Counted from the stretch's first letter, positions 37,200-53,002 are shown. The stretch: 64,000 bases of DNA from Arctopsyche grandis (GCF_051622035.1 NC_135360.1:25185206-25249205), one strand, 5' to 3'. Made by a program: numbers and translations. The notes: generated from the letters alone by a model not told the origin.

Positions 37200-40100
37200 G
37201 TAAGATATTTTTGTACTTTTTAATGTTTACTTGTTGGATTCTGATAAGAATTTCTCATGATTTCTGTTATAAAATTTAATTTCAATGCTTCTTGTTTACT
37301 TTGAAAGCTCTCTTCTTTTTTTAAATTAAGAATAACACGTACATGAAAATAATAAACAAATGAAGATTGTTTGATTGCCTTTATGCCGTTTTAACCGTAA
37401 AAAATTAAACATACAATTTCTAATATCATAATTAAAGTTGCTCTTTTTGGGAACATCTTTGATGTTTGTGTTATAAATCATTTTCATAAATAAAGCATTA
37501 TTATTTATATTTTGTTAGCTTTACTAAAGTAAAAATGAATTTTTAATTTAAAACTTCAATTTTTTACATAATAAAAACAAAAGACAAGTTTTAAAAAAAA
37601 ATTTCATGTGAGGAAGCTCAGTCGTACAACATAAATTCATGCTAATTTTTTACGAATGCTAATTTTTGTATTACTAATTATACATTTGAAACATACTAAT
37701 ATATCACTGCAAAGGCAGATAAATCTACTTTAATTTTGTTTTTATGTCAATACTGCAAAATAATTATTTTAAAAGATACAAGCCTTCAAACATAAGTTAC
37801 TATCGTAATTGCCACATTGCATATGAACATTAATTTATATATGCAGATAGTTTGCAAATGAAACTCATTAATTATGTTTTCGTTTAAATGTGAAATGTAT
37901 ATACATATATGTATATTGATTTTTTATACTAAAAATAAAATGGTTTTTAGTATTAAATTGGGAAGGTTGAAATTATTATAAAAACTATGCCAAAAATTGC
38001 TTTGGCAAAATAATGTTCATTCTTCTCAATTAGGTATATCAAGTTTGATTATAATAATAGATTTGTTTAGAATTTGAATTCAAGCATTTCTATACGATGA
38101 ATGAAATGCATAATGAATATTTTAATGTTAATTTAGCACCAATAACTTGGCTTATAGCGCTAAAACCAATATGCTAATTATAACACAGATAATTACCGGT
38201 TTCTAATAAACGGATCTTCTTTTTTCGATCACAAACACGGTTTATCGACTTCTAATTCTTCTATTGTTCGTGAGCTTTTATCGTGCTATTCGAATTTTAT
38301 AAGCTTTCTCGTCGTTGAGCATTTGTTAATGTCGTCACCATAAAAAGATTAGACTTCCATTAAGGTTTCCTTCTTTTATTTTTGGCCCCTCTGTTACACC
38401 TGGGTAAGAGGGCACGTGTCGTAACCGCTTTCTAAGACGACCGCTTCTCTTCTACGATAAGGCATTTTTTCGTTGAAAGCTTAAGTCGCTCTTAAGTCGC
38501 ATTCAAATAGGTCGACTAATGGAAATAGCAGCCTGCCAGACAGCTCCCCAATAAATCTAGGAAATCTCCTTCTTACGCAAGGGTATTTTTGGAATGTTTT
38601 ACTATTCAATACGATTCGGATAAGAGGCCGTGGGGTTTCAGTGTTACAATTGATGTCCAAGATTGTACAACTGAGTTATTCCAATATATGTCTCTTCTAT
38701 CGATGACTTTTACGGTTTATCTTAATCGCATGACTTTTTTTTTTTGTGTATGTGACCTTTCAAAAACGAGAAATTTTCGTTCGTTGTCCGTATGTATCCA
38801 TTTTGGCGTTGTTACTTCCACCTTCTGCCCAACATTTTTTCTTTTTGTTTTTATTTTGTTACAAATGGTGAAGGTTGACGTCACCTTCAACCGTTACTTG
38901 TATGTTAAATCTGCTCGACAATGATGTAAAGGCACATGTTAAATGTTTGCGCAAATATTATAGGCTCAATTTGGGATTTGGCTCTTGAGATCTCTATCCT
39001 AGCATTCGAGTGTGGTATTGAAAATATGTATAAATTACAAATCGTTTAGGAATTTGAAGTGATCTTGACTAATTATGTTTTGTGCGTCGATGCAAACAAT
39101 ATTTCAATGAAAGCAACTGTCAAAGTTAAAGGCCGTAAGCTTGAACAAAAAATAGCTACATAGTTGAAGCGTTCTTTTTAATCCATGATTTGTATTCAAA
39201 TTCCATTTTGAATGAATCGCTTTGAAACAATCACCGAAGATTATTTTGATAGGCGACAACCTTCACTCTGCTATTCTATTGAGGTTCTAATGATGTGAAA
39301 TTTAATACGCTTTGTATATAAGATGAATGAATATGTATTTGTATATGTTATAGATCTTTGCTATTTTTCATTAAATTTGCCTATGTGCATTCTACTGTGA
39401 AATTATCCACGATGTACTGAATTTTATCCTTGATCCGATTCAAGAAGCACTTAACTTCTTCTGACAATCTTTTGTAAAGATCTTTGACATTTTAAACATA
39501 TCTAAAAACATTTTCACACATACTTACGAACTCGTGTATAGAATGCGACTGAGATAAAGGTCGTAAATATATAGAAGTAAGACAGGAGTCAATGATAACA
39601 ACCACCCAAAAAATTGGGAAAAGATTGTGTCAATTAGAGCCAAAACAAACTTATCTAATAATAGGTATGTATATGGGGCTTTTTTTCTTCAAGAGTTTTC
39701 TTCATTCGTTGCTATTTTCCATTGCAAAAGTCGTATCATAACTTAACCTTTGCTCCAAATTACCTATTTTTAGCTCGAGCACAGTTTGTAACTTACGAAC
39801 AATGTTTCTTTTATGTGCAAACAAAAACACACACATACACATGATGATTGAAAATGGTTCACTGAAATGTGAAAGTGTACAAAACTAGCTCTGTATTCCC
39901 ACGAGATTGGCGCTAATGAATGGAAGCCAGTCGAGACGTGGCGTTGTTACAAAAGAAACGGCATCTTTGAAATTATCCCATTACTTCGACCAGATAACAA
40001 CTATCGTTGTTTTTTTTTTCATTGTGTTCATCTCAATTTTGCCCCTCGACGATTTTCTTCATTTACTCCTATTGTCGCGGAGGCTGTTACACCGTTCGAT

Positions 40101-41040
40101 TTTATAGGTTTCCACATACATATAATATGTACGTACATATACACAGCATCGTGTTGATTGAATTTGGCAATCGAAGTTATGGAGTTCGCGATATGTAGCA
40201 TGTGGGAGCGAATCGGTTGTGTGATACCGTTTTCGTCCGATCTTTTTGTATAGTAATAATAATGGTCGAATGTGTGTATGTTGCTCAACGTCGATATTGT
40301 GATTTTGTATAACCCACATCATCGGATTGCGGTGCAGAATCAAATATGATCGAAATTTTACGAGCTGCCCACAGAATGAAAGTCGATGATGAAGCATGGA
40401 AGTAATGATCTGCCTGGAACGCGCGTTCACTTTTATCTCCTACGCGAAAATGTCTTTAAAATTGTTGATACATAAGAGTGTGGTATGGAATTTTATTTTG
40501 TTTACGACTTTGGGGTTTTCTGTGCTGTAAGAAGATACGATAAGAATTACAGTTAGTGTAATCTAATCACTGAATGAACTTGTGTCTAAGTTGGATTTAT
40601 GTGCATCTTTCTAGATACATACTTACATACATTAAAGACTGCTTTTCTTTTGTATTTTTGATAAAAAATTTTAGCTTTCATTGACATAGTAGTTTTTATC
40701 GTCTTTTCTATTATGATTTATATTATCTTTGGTTTAAATACAATGAAATAGTTTTTAATTTATTTCAAGACAGGTATTATTAGCTCTTCAGAATACTGAC
40801 TCAAGAAAATAAATCTTGAAAATTCATGATTTTTTTTATAAAATTGAGTATTTTTAATTGTATATGTATGTATGTAAAATATATGTTCATACATATGTAT
40901 AATATATTCAAGTATGAAAATATTGTAATTAGTATAAACTATGTTTACTGGAATTGCTCTTTGAAAGGCTTTATATTTATTCGATTTATTTTTTATAACA
41001 TTTATTCATATATTACATTTATTTGGCGAAAGTGGCAATG
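37200..41040. other. AT-rich non-coding region
   Basis: No protein-like ORF on either strand. There are many TACATATGTATGTA-like words and short (TA)n tracts. A somewhat GC-richer stretch at 38380-38540 and another at 39900-40430 show no codon structure. The region probably is intron or intergenic DNA. Confidence 0.4.
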
Positions 41041-41530
41041 GTCAGTCTGATAAAGATATGGAAGAACCGCTCTATCTGTCTGGTGCGATCTCTGGTGTTC
41101 CTCATTGCATTGTATGTAGTCGAGACATGGACCCTGGAAAAAAAGGGATAGGGACATGCTATGTATAATAGATGCATTTGAAATGTGGTGTTGGAGAAGG
41201 ATGCTGCGCATTCCGTGGACCGCAAGACGGACGAAAATCTCCAACCTCAAAGACTTGGCAGTTTCAATTTCACAACATGTAAGAAATGGGTTCCTCCCTA
41301 CTTTGGCCATACTGTCAGGAAGAATGCGGAGAGTCTGGAGAGGCTGGTAGTCACCGCTAGAGGGAAGGCGAGTGAGAGGACAGTCTCCCAAGAGATTGTC
41401 AGACCAAATCAAATAATTTACGGGATCTTCCTTTGACGATGCCTTCAACTTGGTACAGAACCGAAAGGAGTGGAAGAGGATTGTCCATCAAATTCCAGAC
41501 GACAAAAATGACTTCGACACTCAGCATTGA
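41041..41530 (+). pseudogene. LINE (non-LTR retrotransposon) ORF2 3'-end fragment
   Basis: Successive frames on the plus strand read SLVFLIALYVVETWTLEK, then IDAFEMWCWRRMLRIPWTAR, then FGHTVRKNAESLERLVV and KASERTV. This is the conserved C-terminal order of insect non-LTR reverse transcriptase ORFs (Y.SETWTL ... EMWCWRRMLRIPW ... GH..R). Several frameshifts and stops break it. It is a 5'-truncated, inactive copy. Confidence 0.8.
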
Positions 41531-43616
41531 GCAAACGAGGAAGAAGAAAATATATTTAGTTATTTACAATTTTTTATATTGTGGCATTACAGAATAGCTT
41601 AAAGTCTTCACTGTGGTTAAAAAAAAACAACAACAACAAAGAAAACAATAAGTATGAAAAAATAAATACAACATTAGTTTATGATCTCAAATTTAACAAT
41701 CCCTCAACCAGACCGAGATATTTTAGATTAAACAAATCCAAGTCCAAATCCAAATCGCAAATTTGGTTGAGGAGCTTGATACTCCTTTGCAACAGGCGGC
41801 AAAGCCATCAAATTGGTACGTGCCGTAGGGGAAGACAACAAACTGCGGCATCTAATGTATGTACATATGTACCTGAATTGGCTGGGAACATTGATGCTCA
41901 ATTCATTATTTATTTTAAAATTCATCTGTCACATTCTAGACACGAAAAACGAATTGAATTAATTATACGCGTTCATTTTAGCTTTAGCTTTCCCATATCG
42001 TTCCTTGACAGGTTTCGCAAATTGTTGAACGTGTAGGTACCTACTCACTGTATCGAATTTGTTGTTTATACATTCAATACGCATCGGTCATCTTGAGATC
42101 ATTGTTTATTCAAAGGATGATATCTTTGTACGTATGTACGTATATACATATATATATATATTTTTATTTTGAGAACGCAGCACGTTGTTTGTATGCTTAA
42201 AAAGGTAATTTTCAAAATTCTCAAGAACCCTTGAGCAGTACACTACGCAAGTACTCGAAGCGCAGACAATGTCATTCGAATAGCAAGTGTTTATATGAAG
42301 AAATCGTTTTTGTGTACTCGAGACAAATCTTTGACTGTTATTTTTTTAATCCGCTTAAATTGTAACGAATTTTGAAGAGTTCTAGTCACGTTCGGTAAAC
42401 TGACCGGTTTCGTTATTTATTTATTTTCGTGAGATGTTCCAATGTGGTTCACGCTGATAAGGACCTTATTTATGCGTTGTATTGTCTGTGGAAAAGTATA
42501 CCAGATCGAGTTTGATTTTGCATTGTTTAAAATGGAGTATCGTTCGAAATCAATGGGCAATTTTACAAATCACTCGCACTTTTATTGCACTAATTACGAG
42601 CCGGTAAATGCAGTATGTATGTAAGTTAATACGGCATTCTGCCAATATCGAAATGTGTTTGCACTGTGATGAAACAAGCCTTGAAATCGTTCACTGTGAA
42701 ACACAACAGATAATGACAGCCGTTCGTTCGACGAATGTACATACATATGTGTGTAGTATTTGTGAAATTGTTTGAAAATACATCGCATTCGATTTATGCA
42801 ACCACCTGCGAAGCAATTAATCATTTTTTTCGGTCGAAAAAATCATTTTCTTGCGTTTGTGGCATTCAATACGGTTACGTTGTGCGATGTGTAATTACGA
42901 AATGGAGAATTATTACTGTCGGTACAATAACAAATAGTCTCTGTAGAATTGAGATTTTGTAAATGTGTGTGTATGTTGAATGTTTTTGGATAGGTTCATA
43001 GTAAAAATTGTGCTCTGTTTGTTTTTGATAAATATGTGCATAAGTATGGGTCTCTTTTTTTTTGAATTTGTTCTGCGTTGTCGTAAATTGCGAAATTATT
43101 TTGATTGTAGTGTATTTTCAATTGAAAGTTTATGAAATCGCTAAAAATCTAACTTCAACTACACTACCTACATATATACATATGTATATGTGTGCGTACT
43201 ATAGACTATTTTGTTTATTTTTTCGTTCGTTTTATTTAAGTCGTGATTGGGTTTGGTTGTCTGGCGACTGATTCCTAGACAGCCACGAATTACCAAAATT
43301 TACGACTCCAATTTTGACTGTTCAGCATTGATTTGTACTTGCTATATAAAGTACTTGCTTTGGAGCGTTGATAGATAATATAGCAGTTGATTGCGAGTCG
43401 TATTTTTTTCGAAAACTAATTGGAATTTTCCATAAAAATTTGAATATTTGTTCCATTTAAAATTTTCATTATTCCATATCAATTTTCATAGCATCAGTGT
43501 AGAGTATAATAATGGACATTCAAGTGTATAGTATAATAGTGGACCTTCATATAAAATGTTTATGTTAAAATTTGATTAATAATCCAAACCAAGTAAAGTA
43601 AAAAAAATAAGATACA
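41531..43616. other. AT-rich non-coding region
   Basis: No gene recognised. Simple runs (AACAACAACAAAG, CCAAGTCCAAATCC), a (TA)n tract near 42145 and TACATATGTA-type motifs are present. Confidence 0.4.
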
Positions 43617-43935
43617 TGTACATATACATATGTCAGTATATGAGCCGTTATATTTGAAAGTGGCGGAAGTCTAATTTTCAGTTCCAATAATACTATTTCT
43701 GTTTGACTTAATTCAAAAATGACTTAAATCACTTATTTTAATTCAATATGTCTAGCATCTCTAGAAATCATAATAAACGTACATATTACAGGCCACCAGT
43801 ATTTTTACAAACCTCCTTTACGTTTTTAAATTTTGTTAAACGCAAAGCATTATATTTAATGTTTTGCGAAATATTGGACTTACATATGCCACTTTCAAAT
43901 ATAACGGCTCATATATGTATGTACATATGTATGTA
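43617..43935. mobile_element. MITE with about 30-bp terminal inverted repeats
   Basis: ATATGAGCCGTTATATTTGA and AAGTGGC (43636-43665) are inverted at about 43887-43917 (GCCACTTTCAAATATAACGG and CTCATAT). The outer borders merge into TACATATGTATGTA-type sequence on both sides, so TA or ATA duplications cannot be distinguished. Non-coding. Confidence 0.75.
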
Positions 43936-44044
43936 TAATAATAATGTGACATGTTTTTCCAGTCTTTATAAACGTGGTAAAATGAAAAACTAACGAAAAA
44001 AACTCATAATATCACGGGCTAAAAAAAATATATGCATGTGTATT

Positions 44045-44355
44045 TAACTTTAAAATTTGCTAGATAATTAATTATTAATTAAGTATTTTGAAGTAATAAA
44101 TCACAATCGATTTAAAAAAAATCCGATTATTGATTCCAATACTCACTTTGAGCACAGTAATACTATTATAGATTTTGAATAAGATCGCAAAAGCAAATAA
44201 ACTGTAAAAGCTGCGCATTTACTAAAACGCTCATATCTCATAAACGAGAGTAAACCAACAAAAAAAGCATCAAAGGTCAATCTTACATACATACATAATA
44301 TTGTTTAGTCTCCGCTCTAGTAACTCAAAAATGTGATTTTTTTATTGCTCAGTTT
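44045..44355. mobile_element. MITE family D, copy 3 (left end decayed)
   Basis: Shares TGATTCCAATACTCACTTT and CTCATATCTCATAAACGAGA-type sequence with the copy in FANCM intron 14, and ends TTTTATTGCTCAGTTT, a degenerate right terminal repeat. The left end is not clear. Confidence 0.6.
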
Positions 44356-46336
44356 ATCCGAAGCTTTTTTTATGAATAAAACGTTTAAAATAATAGCGTC
44401 ACTGCAAGTTTTCCAAGTTTTTCTCGTACACTCTTGCTCGGAAGTACTACATATTTTGTAAGACTTGCTTTATTTTTCGAAAGCCCACTCGGTCGTTTGT
44501 GCGTGCCTCGACTTAAGATCTTTGCGGTTAGACTCCATTTTCTAGATTGCGTTGGCATTTATGGTGACCGTAAAACCCTCTACGTATCTACTGTTTCCTC
44601 GTACTTTGTCTATTTCTTAGGTGCACTCGTGACCCGAAAGGTTGACCACCGCTGTCGACCGCGTAACACGACTGGTCACGATCTATTCTAGACATGGTAT
44701 ATCTACACACACTCCTATAGAGTGTAACCATAAACGATTGACGCCTATTCCGATTGTAAAATTGACAGCATTCGAGTGTTTCGGACCACGATCGACAATC
44801 AATTAAAACGAGACTGGCATGAGGAAATTTTCATTATGTAAAACTCACTCACTGTTGTTGTTGTATTCTGAATCTTCATATATCAAACGCACGTGTCCTT
44901 CTCGTTCGGAGATTTGTATTCCCGACAACAATAGAGTGAGCTGGTACATTAGACATGTATAATATTACGTACTTCTCGGTGTCGGTTAGAGCAATCTGGT
45001 CACAATGGGTAGGCCGTGGGCACGCTCTGCACTACCGTCTTTTCGGCTCTATTGTGCAACTAATGACACGTGTATTTTATTTGTAAAATGGTTAAAAAAA
45101 GCCCCGACAACAGCAAAACAATGACAGAAACCGCGTGGGCCAATGTGATAAAATATATCGTCGCTGTTTGAGGATAATCGATCGTCGGCGGCCCGTCACT
45201 GTGTTAAATTTTCCGCAAGAGTTCGCGAATGTGAAAAAACCGGTCATCGGTGATGCTGTCTGCTGAAATTTCGTAGATTGCTCTCTCGCTCTTTCTCGTA
45301 TAGCCTATTGCTACGGTCGTGGCTTTCATTCTTGGTAGTGGTAATCGAATCACACTAGAAAACGGGGAAAAAACAACGGAGAAGAACCAAAAAACTGATC
45401 CCATCTCCGCATATTGTGTTTCTGTGCGCCTTCCCTTCCCCGTGTGTTCTGGTTTGGGCGCAGATTAATATTACGATTTCAGAGTGAAATGGGAAAATTC
45501 CACCAAATGAACACATTTCATTATCATACCTTCAATTTGATCTATCTAATCGAAATATTTCAGTGAAAATTTGAGTTAGAATGTCCATCAGACTTCTACT
45601 CTGCTCTGTAATTGAATAAGCTACATTATAACCGGGATTAGCACACACGCAATTGTTATGCTCTATGCTAAGGTCTTTGTTCTGATTCGATATACTTTTG
45701 ATGAAATTGTATAGTAAGAATAGTTCAAGGATTCAATACAACAGCTAGAAATCACTTGCCTGGGGTCTTGTTTTGTAGAAAGGTGTTGATTCTTTCGATT
45801 TTGTATACAAAAAATCATATTATTTTATGGATTTATATTATCTAATATATAATTTTGAAAGAGACTTTGTATTATATATAAGTATGTAAGAAAATATGTT
45901 GGTTGGGAACTGTTGGGAAAGTTTCTATGACGACGATACGATTTTTTTTCGATTCAAATATATTTAATAAAAAAACAAATGAATATTTACTATTAGATTC
46001 GCCATGTTTAAGCTGTTTATATTCCAAATACTAAGCGAAGCCGGGTAAAACAACTAGTATAATATAAAGAATTCATCTATTTAAAATAGAAACGTACAGC
46101 ATTACAATATTTTTTCAAAACATTTTCACCAAAAAAGTATATGTATATTGCATGTATAAAAAGTATATATAAAAATATACTGTAAAAAAATATATATTTA
46201 TATATGTATTTATCCGTTATATATTAACCCCGACAATATGTGCCACTACAGGCTGTCCAAGGCGACACCTACATATGATCAAACTTTTATACATAAATAC
46301 CAAATACCATCATTACACATAATGATTATACACAAA
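44356..46336. other. Non-coding region with a GC-richer segment
   Basis: 44430-45450 is less AT-rich than its neighbours. It contains motifs such as GTAACACGACTGGTCACGAT and GATAATCGATCGTCGGCGGC but no ORF with protein character, so it could hold regulatory DNA or an untranslated exon. At about 46025-46057 GCGAAGCCGGGTAAAACAAC followed by TAGT resembles the CTAGT-type 3' ends of insect Helitrons; no 5' end was located. Confidence 0.35.
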
Positions 46337-47601
46337 CAGTGGCGGACTGGCCATACAAGCGAACATGCCCGATGGCATGTGGGCCCCACTGTCTGTTAGA
46401 AAATATGGGCCCTCAGTAAAATTAAATAACTTTTTATCTATTTCACGTGTGTAAAAATTTATAGGATATTGCACTTTGGGACCTAAAGTTTGGGTATTTC
46501 AACAAAACAAATATCTTACGATATACAAAAACAACTAATACCTGCTTTAACAGCCCAAAGATTGGTTAACTTTTTGTATTAGGCTCGAAATGTAAGTTTC
46601 AACATTTCAACGTGGGCCCTTTTGCCGGGCCCATTTCCAACGTCAATATTATGTATATACCAATACCTATGTTACAACTACCTACTGAAATAAAAATGGT
46701 AATAAACAAATTTCCGTGAATAATATAAACTGAATTGCTTAAAACAATTTTGATAGGACGATTCATCATCAACCAGCTATTTAAATTTACTTCATACTTT
46801 CAAAATAACATTTGATTATACTTCGACGATATAGTAAGATTTAAATATACAATTGTAAACAGTTTCCGAATATAAAATCTAATCCTAATCTAGACACATC
46901 CATGTATATAGAAATATAGGATAGGGGCCCCCTTCCCAAAATCCAGATTTTCGCATGATCACAAAACTTTATCTATTGTTATTACGTACATATGTATGTA
47001 TGTATGTACATAGATAAAGTGAAAAGACAGTCGGTAGAAATTAAGTTAATTGATAGTTTTTTAGTGACTCAGTTTGATGGTCGATTTTTGTTGACCATGT
47101 GAAGATTTTTAGAAAAAAATTTTCGCCTGCGGCGCTTTTTTCGATTTTTACATAATATTTTTTTATAATTAATTTTTCAAATATAAGCTTATTTTTTTCA
47201 TATTTTATAACTCAATAAGGTGTATTCAAAGAATATTTTCCATTTTTATTCCGATATAAAAAGATTTTTTGAAAAAAAATTCAATTTGACCAATCTTTGC
47301 CAGCCCAAGAAAAAGCTGAAATGACGTCCCTGATTCTTTTATGATGCATTCTATTTACCTAGGACAAGGGTTACAACGAAATATACAATGTAATTTATGG
47401 ATCTATTTTGCTTTTGCCATTTTTCTTTTACCTAAATTTGTTTATTCCCATTTTTGAAAAAAAAAATTTTTTCCCTTGATTTTTAGCGTGATGGAAAGAA
47501 GAAAATTTTGTTATATGGGGGGGGGGGGGCAAATTTTTTTAACCCTGGGGGGCCCCCTTTGACTCCTGGCATGCACTGATTTCAGTCCCAGTCCGCCACT
47601 G
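46337..47601. mobile_element. Non-autonomous hAT element with perfect 8-bp duplication
   Basis: Begins CAGTGGCGGACTGG and ends CCAGTCCGCCACTG, exact inverted copies, flanked by TACACAAA on both sides (46329-46336 and 47602-47609). The length is 1265 bp. GGGCCC-rich segments lie just inside both ends, and there is a run of about 13 G at 47517-47529. No transposase ORF is present. The intact termini and perfect duplication indicate a relatively recent insertion. Confidence 0.93.
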
Positions 47602-47803
47602 TACACAAATATGAGTTGAAAACAGCCGCTATATCAGCTTTATCATATGTAGATGTTCCTCTTCTCAATTTGGGAACGCTGCTTTTTGGTGAAATCCAAA
47701 AATATAGCGCTGAAAAATCCATCGTATATCTAAATATGCCAATATTGAATCGCAATAAATTGTTGACTGCAAGTAAAATTGATGAAAAATGTATGACTTT
47801 TGA

Positions 47804-49294
<1,491 letters not shown>

Positions 49295-49640
49295 TGTGCA
49301 TATATACTAGGAAGACCTTACAGGTAAACCCCAATGCGCCTCCCTGGCCAGTTATTAACATCGATAAACAATTTTACAGAGCATCATACAGGCATCTATG
49401 AATAAATTTGACAATTTTTTTTGCATTTTATAAATTAGCAAATTTGAGATGCTGAAAATTCGAGTTTTGCGAGAAACAGGACACGGTTGCCAATTTGTTG
49501 GAACCGTTTCAATCAGACCAGATAAGTTGGCAAACTGATAGGAAACGATCGACCTGTAGTCACATATCCTAGGTCTGGCCAGCAGCACCCGGACAAATAT
49601 TGAACCCAGCACTGATATATGCTGCTGGTTATAATATACA
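49295..49640 (-). repeat. tRNA-derived SINE, copy 4
   Basis: Minus-orientation copy. The tail lies at the left (TATACTAGGAAGACCTTACA and CCTCCCTGGCCAGTTATTAA). The body has CGTTTCAATCAGACCAGATA and GATAGGAAACGATCGACC, and a decayed tRNA-like head lies at the right (GCCAGCAGCACCCGG, GCTGCTGGTTAT). It is more diverged than the copies in FANCM. Confidence 0.75.
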
Positions 49641-52479
49641 TATATGTAGGTACTTTATAATTAAGTATGTACATAGAAAAAGCATTGTTCACATTGAAAT
49701 TATAATTGAACGGTATTGCTTCAAATATTGCTATTTGATTGTGTTTTAATTACTGTTTGTAGATAATTTTCTCCTTCACATATGTAGATATATGTATGTA
49801 TATGATATAAGTTTTTTTTTGTATTCAAAATTTATATATTAATTGCAATAGTACAAATGTAAGTAAATAGCTGTTTAGCGCGTCGTTTTAATAGTGTTTT
49901 ATAGGAAAATGAATATTTCATTTCAAGAATAATTTAAGATAAAAGGTTTTATAAACATTATTTAACAGGAAGTGACAGTTAACTTGCGTATCGCATTATA
50001 TTGTTGCATTGTTTTTGCTCATAAGATTTTATCATAATAAATGCAGATAGCAATCATGGCATTATATAATGTTCGTTAATTAAATTAGAGCTAGAAAATT
50101 TAGTTTTAAGCTGATAAAAAATAATGATAGGGCTCAATTTAAGCTCGTATATGAATTGGTTAATTTTGATTTGATTTGTATCGTATGTGGATTAATAAAA
50201 CAAAACATTTTAAGAATGCGACGCGCGTAAGAAACTAATGTATAAATCGTTCTCGATGTATAATTTATATTTTCCCCTATAAATAGTCCCAAAATTAATT
50301 TCGAATTGACATTTACGATAAGTTAAACAGCCATTGAGTCACATCCGCAATTACGGAAATCTCGAAAAGAAAATCGAGTCAGTTTTTCACGAGACGCAAT
50401 CGACAGTCACGGACTTTTTTAATGTTTACCTTAGAACCGGTCGTGTTCCGATACAAATTAAATTATTTTTATTTATTATGTAGTTCGACATTTGTTGCCG
50501 TACATCGAGTTTATACCGCCAAAAAAGCGTTTAAAAATAACGAGATTATCATTCGACGTCGAATCACACAGTGTGCACGTACAACCGGAAATTCGTTTTA
50601 CGAGCGCGCACGTCACTTTATAATTGACAGTGTCCTATGTGGAGCATTTTTTTTTTTTTGGAAATCTTACATTATCAGAAGTATTTGGTTTACGATTATT
50701 ATTGGTAAAGATCTCGATTGGAGAGCATACAAATTTGAGCAAATAACTATGTAACTGTTCGCGCTACCGGAAGACTCCCATCAAAAACGCGTTATTACTG
50801 CATGTCCCTGGATCGGTTTTTGTTTTGAATCATGGGAAAAGTCGACACTCGTTCGTGTGCCACTAGAACTTGACCAACATCTCCATTATATCTAGTCGTT
50901 TACCGTGACAAATGCTCGTCTGAAACTGTACTTCCAGCCGAGCTTCCATATGGTCTGTTAGTCTGTCTTATTTCACTTTGACAATGACAAAACTAGGCAC
51001 AGACAAGCCCGAAACTGTTAACTTGACCCTTGGATTGAACAGGTAGATTCTGGCATGAATTTTCATTAATATTGTAATTCGATTGTATTGTTAGTCACTG
51101 ACTTAAAATTCACTAGGAAGTAGTAAAAATTTTAATGGAATGAGAGTCATGAGTAATACACGCGCAAGGCTAGATGAGTCTTAATGAAAAAGTTATACAT
51201 CTTCAAAATTTAGTACATAAAATAGTTATTATCTGTAGCTTAAAATGATATAATTATAATTTATTTATTAAATAATTTAACAACAATTATTTAGATTTTA
51301 TAATTGCCCGTTTTTCTGCCACACACAAAAATGCTACTAAATATGTACATGTGTTTGTATTTGAGGATCAATTTTCTGATAACGATTACATTCAATTAAA
51401 AATCAAAATTAAGGATATAATTGAAGAGAGAATGATATAAGTATATTCTAATTAATCAATGAATTAAAAATCAAATCAATCTTTGTCATTTTTGACAGTA
51501 TTTCATACCGAGACGTTTTATTGTACGCTTTCATATGCAAATTTAATAGAAAACGTTTACCTACCGAGCGTACGAACAAAAAAGATTGACATTAAATTTG
51601 CATATCAAAAATATATTTATAGTATTGTTAGATCTTATCAGTGCCGTTTGATTAATATAATTGATGCTTCAACTTTGTTTTTGTGTGTCTACTAAAAGCC
51701 ATAGATCAGATTTAACGAGCTCGATTCGCAACACTTAGAACAATTCAAACAGTGTCACAGATGATTTTTTTCGTATTTTGACCTCCATCACGGCCGTGTC
51801 ATCGACATCGATTGTTATTGTCTTCGATTTGTGCGATCATCGCGTTCAATTTTTTGGTGGAATGAACACCGGAACCACCTGACCTGAACCGGCGATTTAA
51901 TCATTGTCTGAACGTCTTCTTCTGTTGGCGTAGGTTTGCCGCATCCGTTCTGGTCTGTCGGCCAACATCTTACGTCCTTGACTCTGAACCAGAAAGTACA
52001 TATCTGATCGCGTCTTCTATAGACCCAACCACTTGAGTTTCGCTAAGTAAATATACGAAGTTCTTATGTGTGTTTTTGAGAGCGTCTCAAGTGGATGCAG
52101 TCTGTCGGCCTATCTTAAGAATCGATTAGTTTGAAAGTCTCTCAGTTTCGGTATGCTTAAAATTCGCGTGTAAAAAATAGAGTGTCCTACAAATTCAGTG
52201 ACTGTGTGATTAATTGCACTTTTTAATTTTAGAAGATGCGCTCAAAATTAAGAAGCATTTGAATAAATAATAATTACATCGAGAAACAATTAAAGCATCG
52301 CTTTTGAAAAGCAGAACTCAACAATGTAGAAACTCAAAAGTATGTTCCAATTCGGTTAAGCATTATCTTTCCAGTGAGTTTAATTGAATAATATGTGTTT
52401 AGGTTTCTAATTCACAATTTTTTAATTCTACACTTTTAAAAGTGAATTTTAACTATCGGTGATGACGTATGTATAACTT
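49641..52479. other. AT-rich non-coding region
   Basis: No gene recognised. 50330-50620 and 51760-52110 are less AT-rich and might be untranslated exons or regulatory DNA, but nothing in the sequence allows a firm call. Confidence 0.35.
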
Positions 52480-52864
52480 GGGCATTGAACGTCATAATGC
52501 TGCATAAGGTCTAGTGCACTTAAAGAAGTATGGAACGCCGTATGCTTGGCATAACGAGGAGACATATAAACGGAATACGTGGGTTAGAACTATGACAAAA
52601 GTGGTTGATGTAAAAGTGAGAGTAGAGAAATTGAAATGGCAAAGGAAAGGGCCACGTAGCTAGAAAAAACAGACGATAGATGGACGAAAGAAGTGCACGA
52701 ATGGTACCCGAGTGAATGTAAAAGGGTGCAAGGAATGTCACATAGTAGATGGGTAGACGGAATTAGAAAAATGTATGGAATGAGATGCATGAGAGTTGGT
52801 CAAAACAGATACAAATGGAAGCGTGTTGTGTTGGAGAGGCAGTGGATGGTGAATGGTCGTGAAT
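52480..52864 (+). pseudogene. LINE ORF2 3'-end fragment, second family
   Basis: Plus-strand frames read RRMLGITRRHI, then KLKWQRKGHVA, then DDRWTKEVHEWYPSE and SRWVDGIRKM, ending WKRVVLERQWMVNGRE before TGA and a GATGATGATGG tail. This is the characteristic C-terminus of an RTE-like non-LTR reverse transcriptase ORF (ERxMLGI ... KWxWAGHVAR ... RWVDDI). Frame breaks show that it is dead. It differs in sequence from the fragment at 41.0 kb. Confidence 0.75.
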
Positions 52865-53002
52865 GATGATGATGGTAATATACCTACAAATGTGTACAAT
52901 CAGACGTTCTAACGTACATTTTTTTAGATTTAAATTTATTTAAGCTGAAAGTCAATGTGTCTAGATTTTTCCTCCTTCGTCAATTCCTTTTATGAATTAT
53001 AT

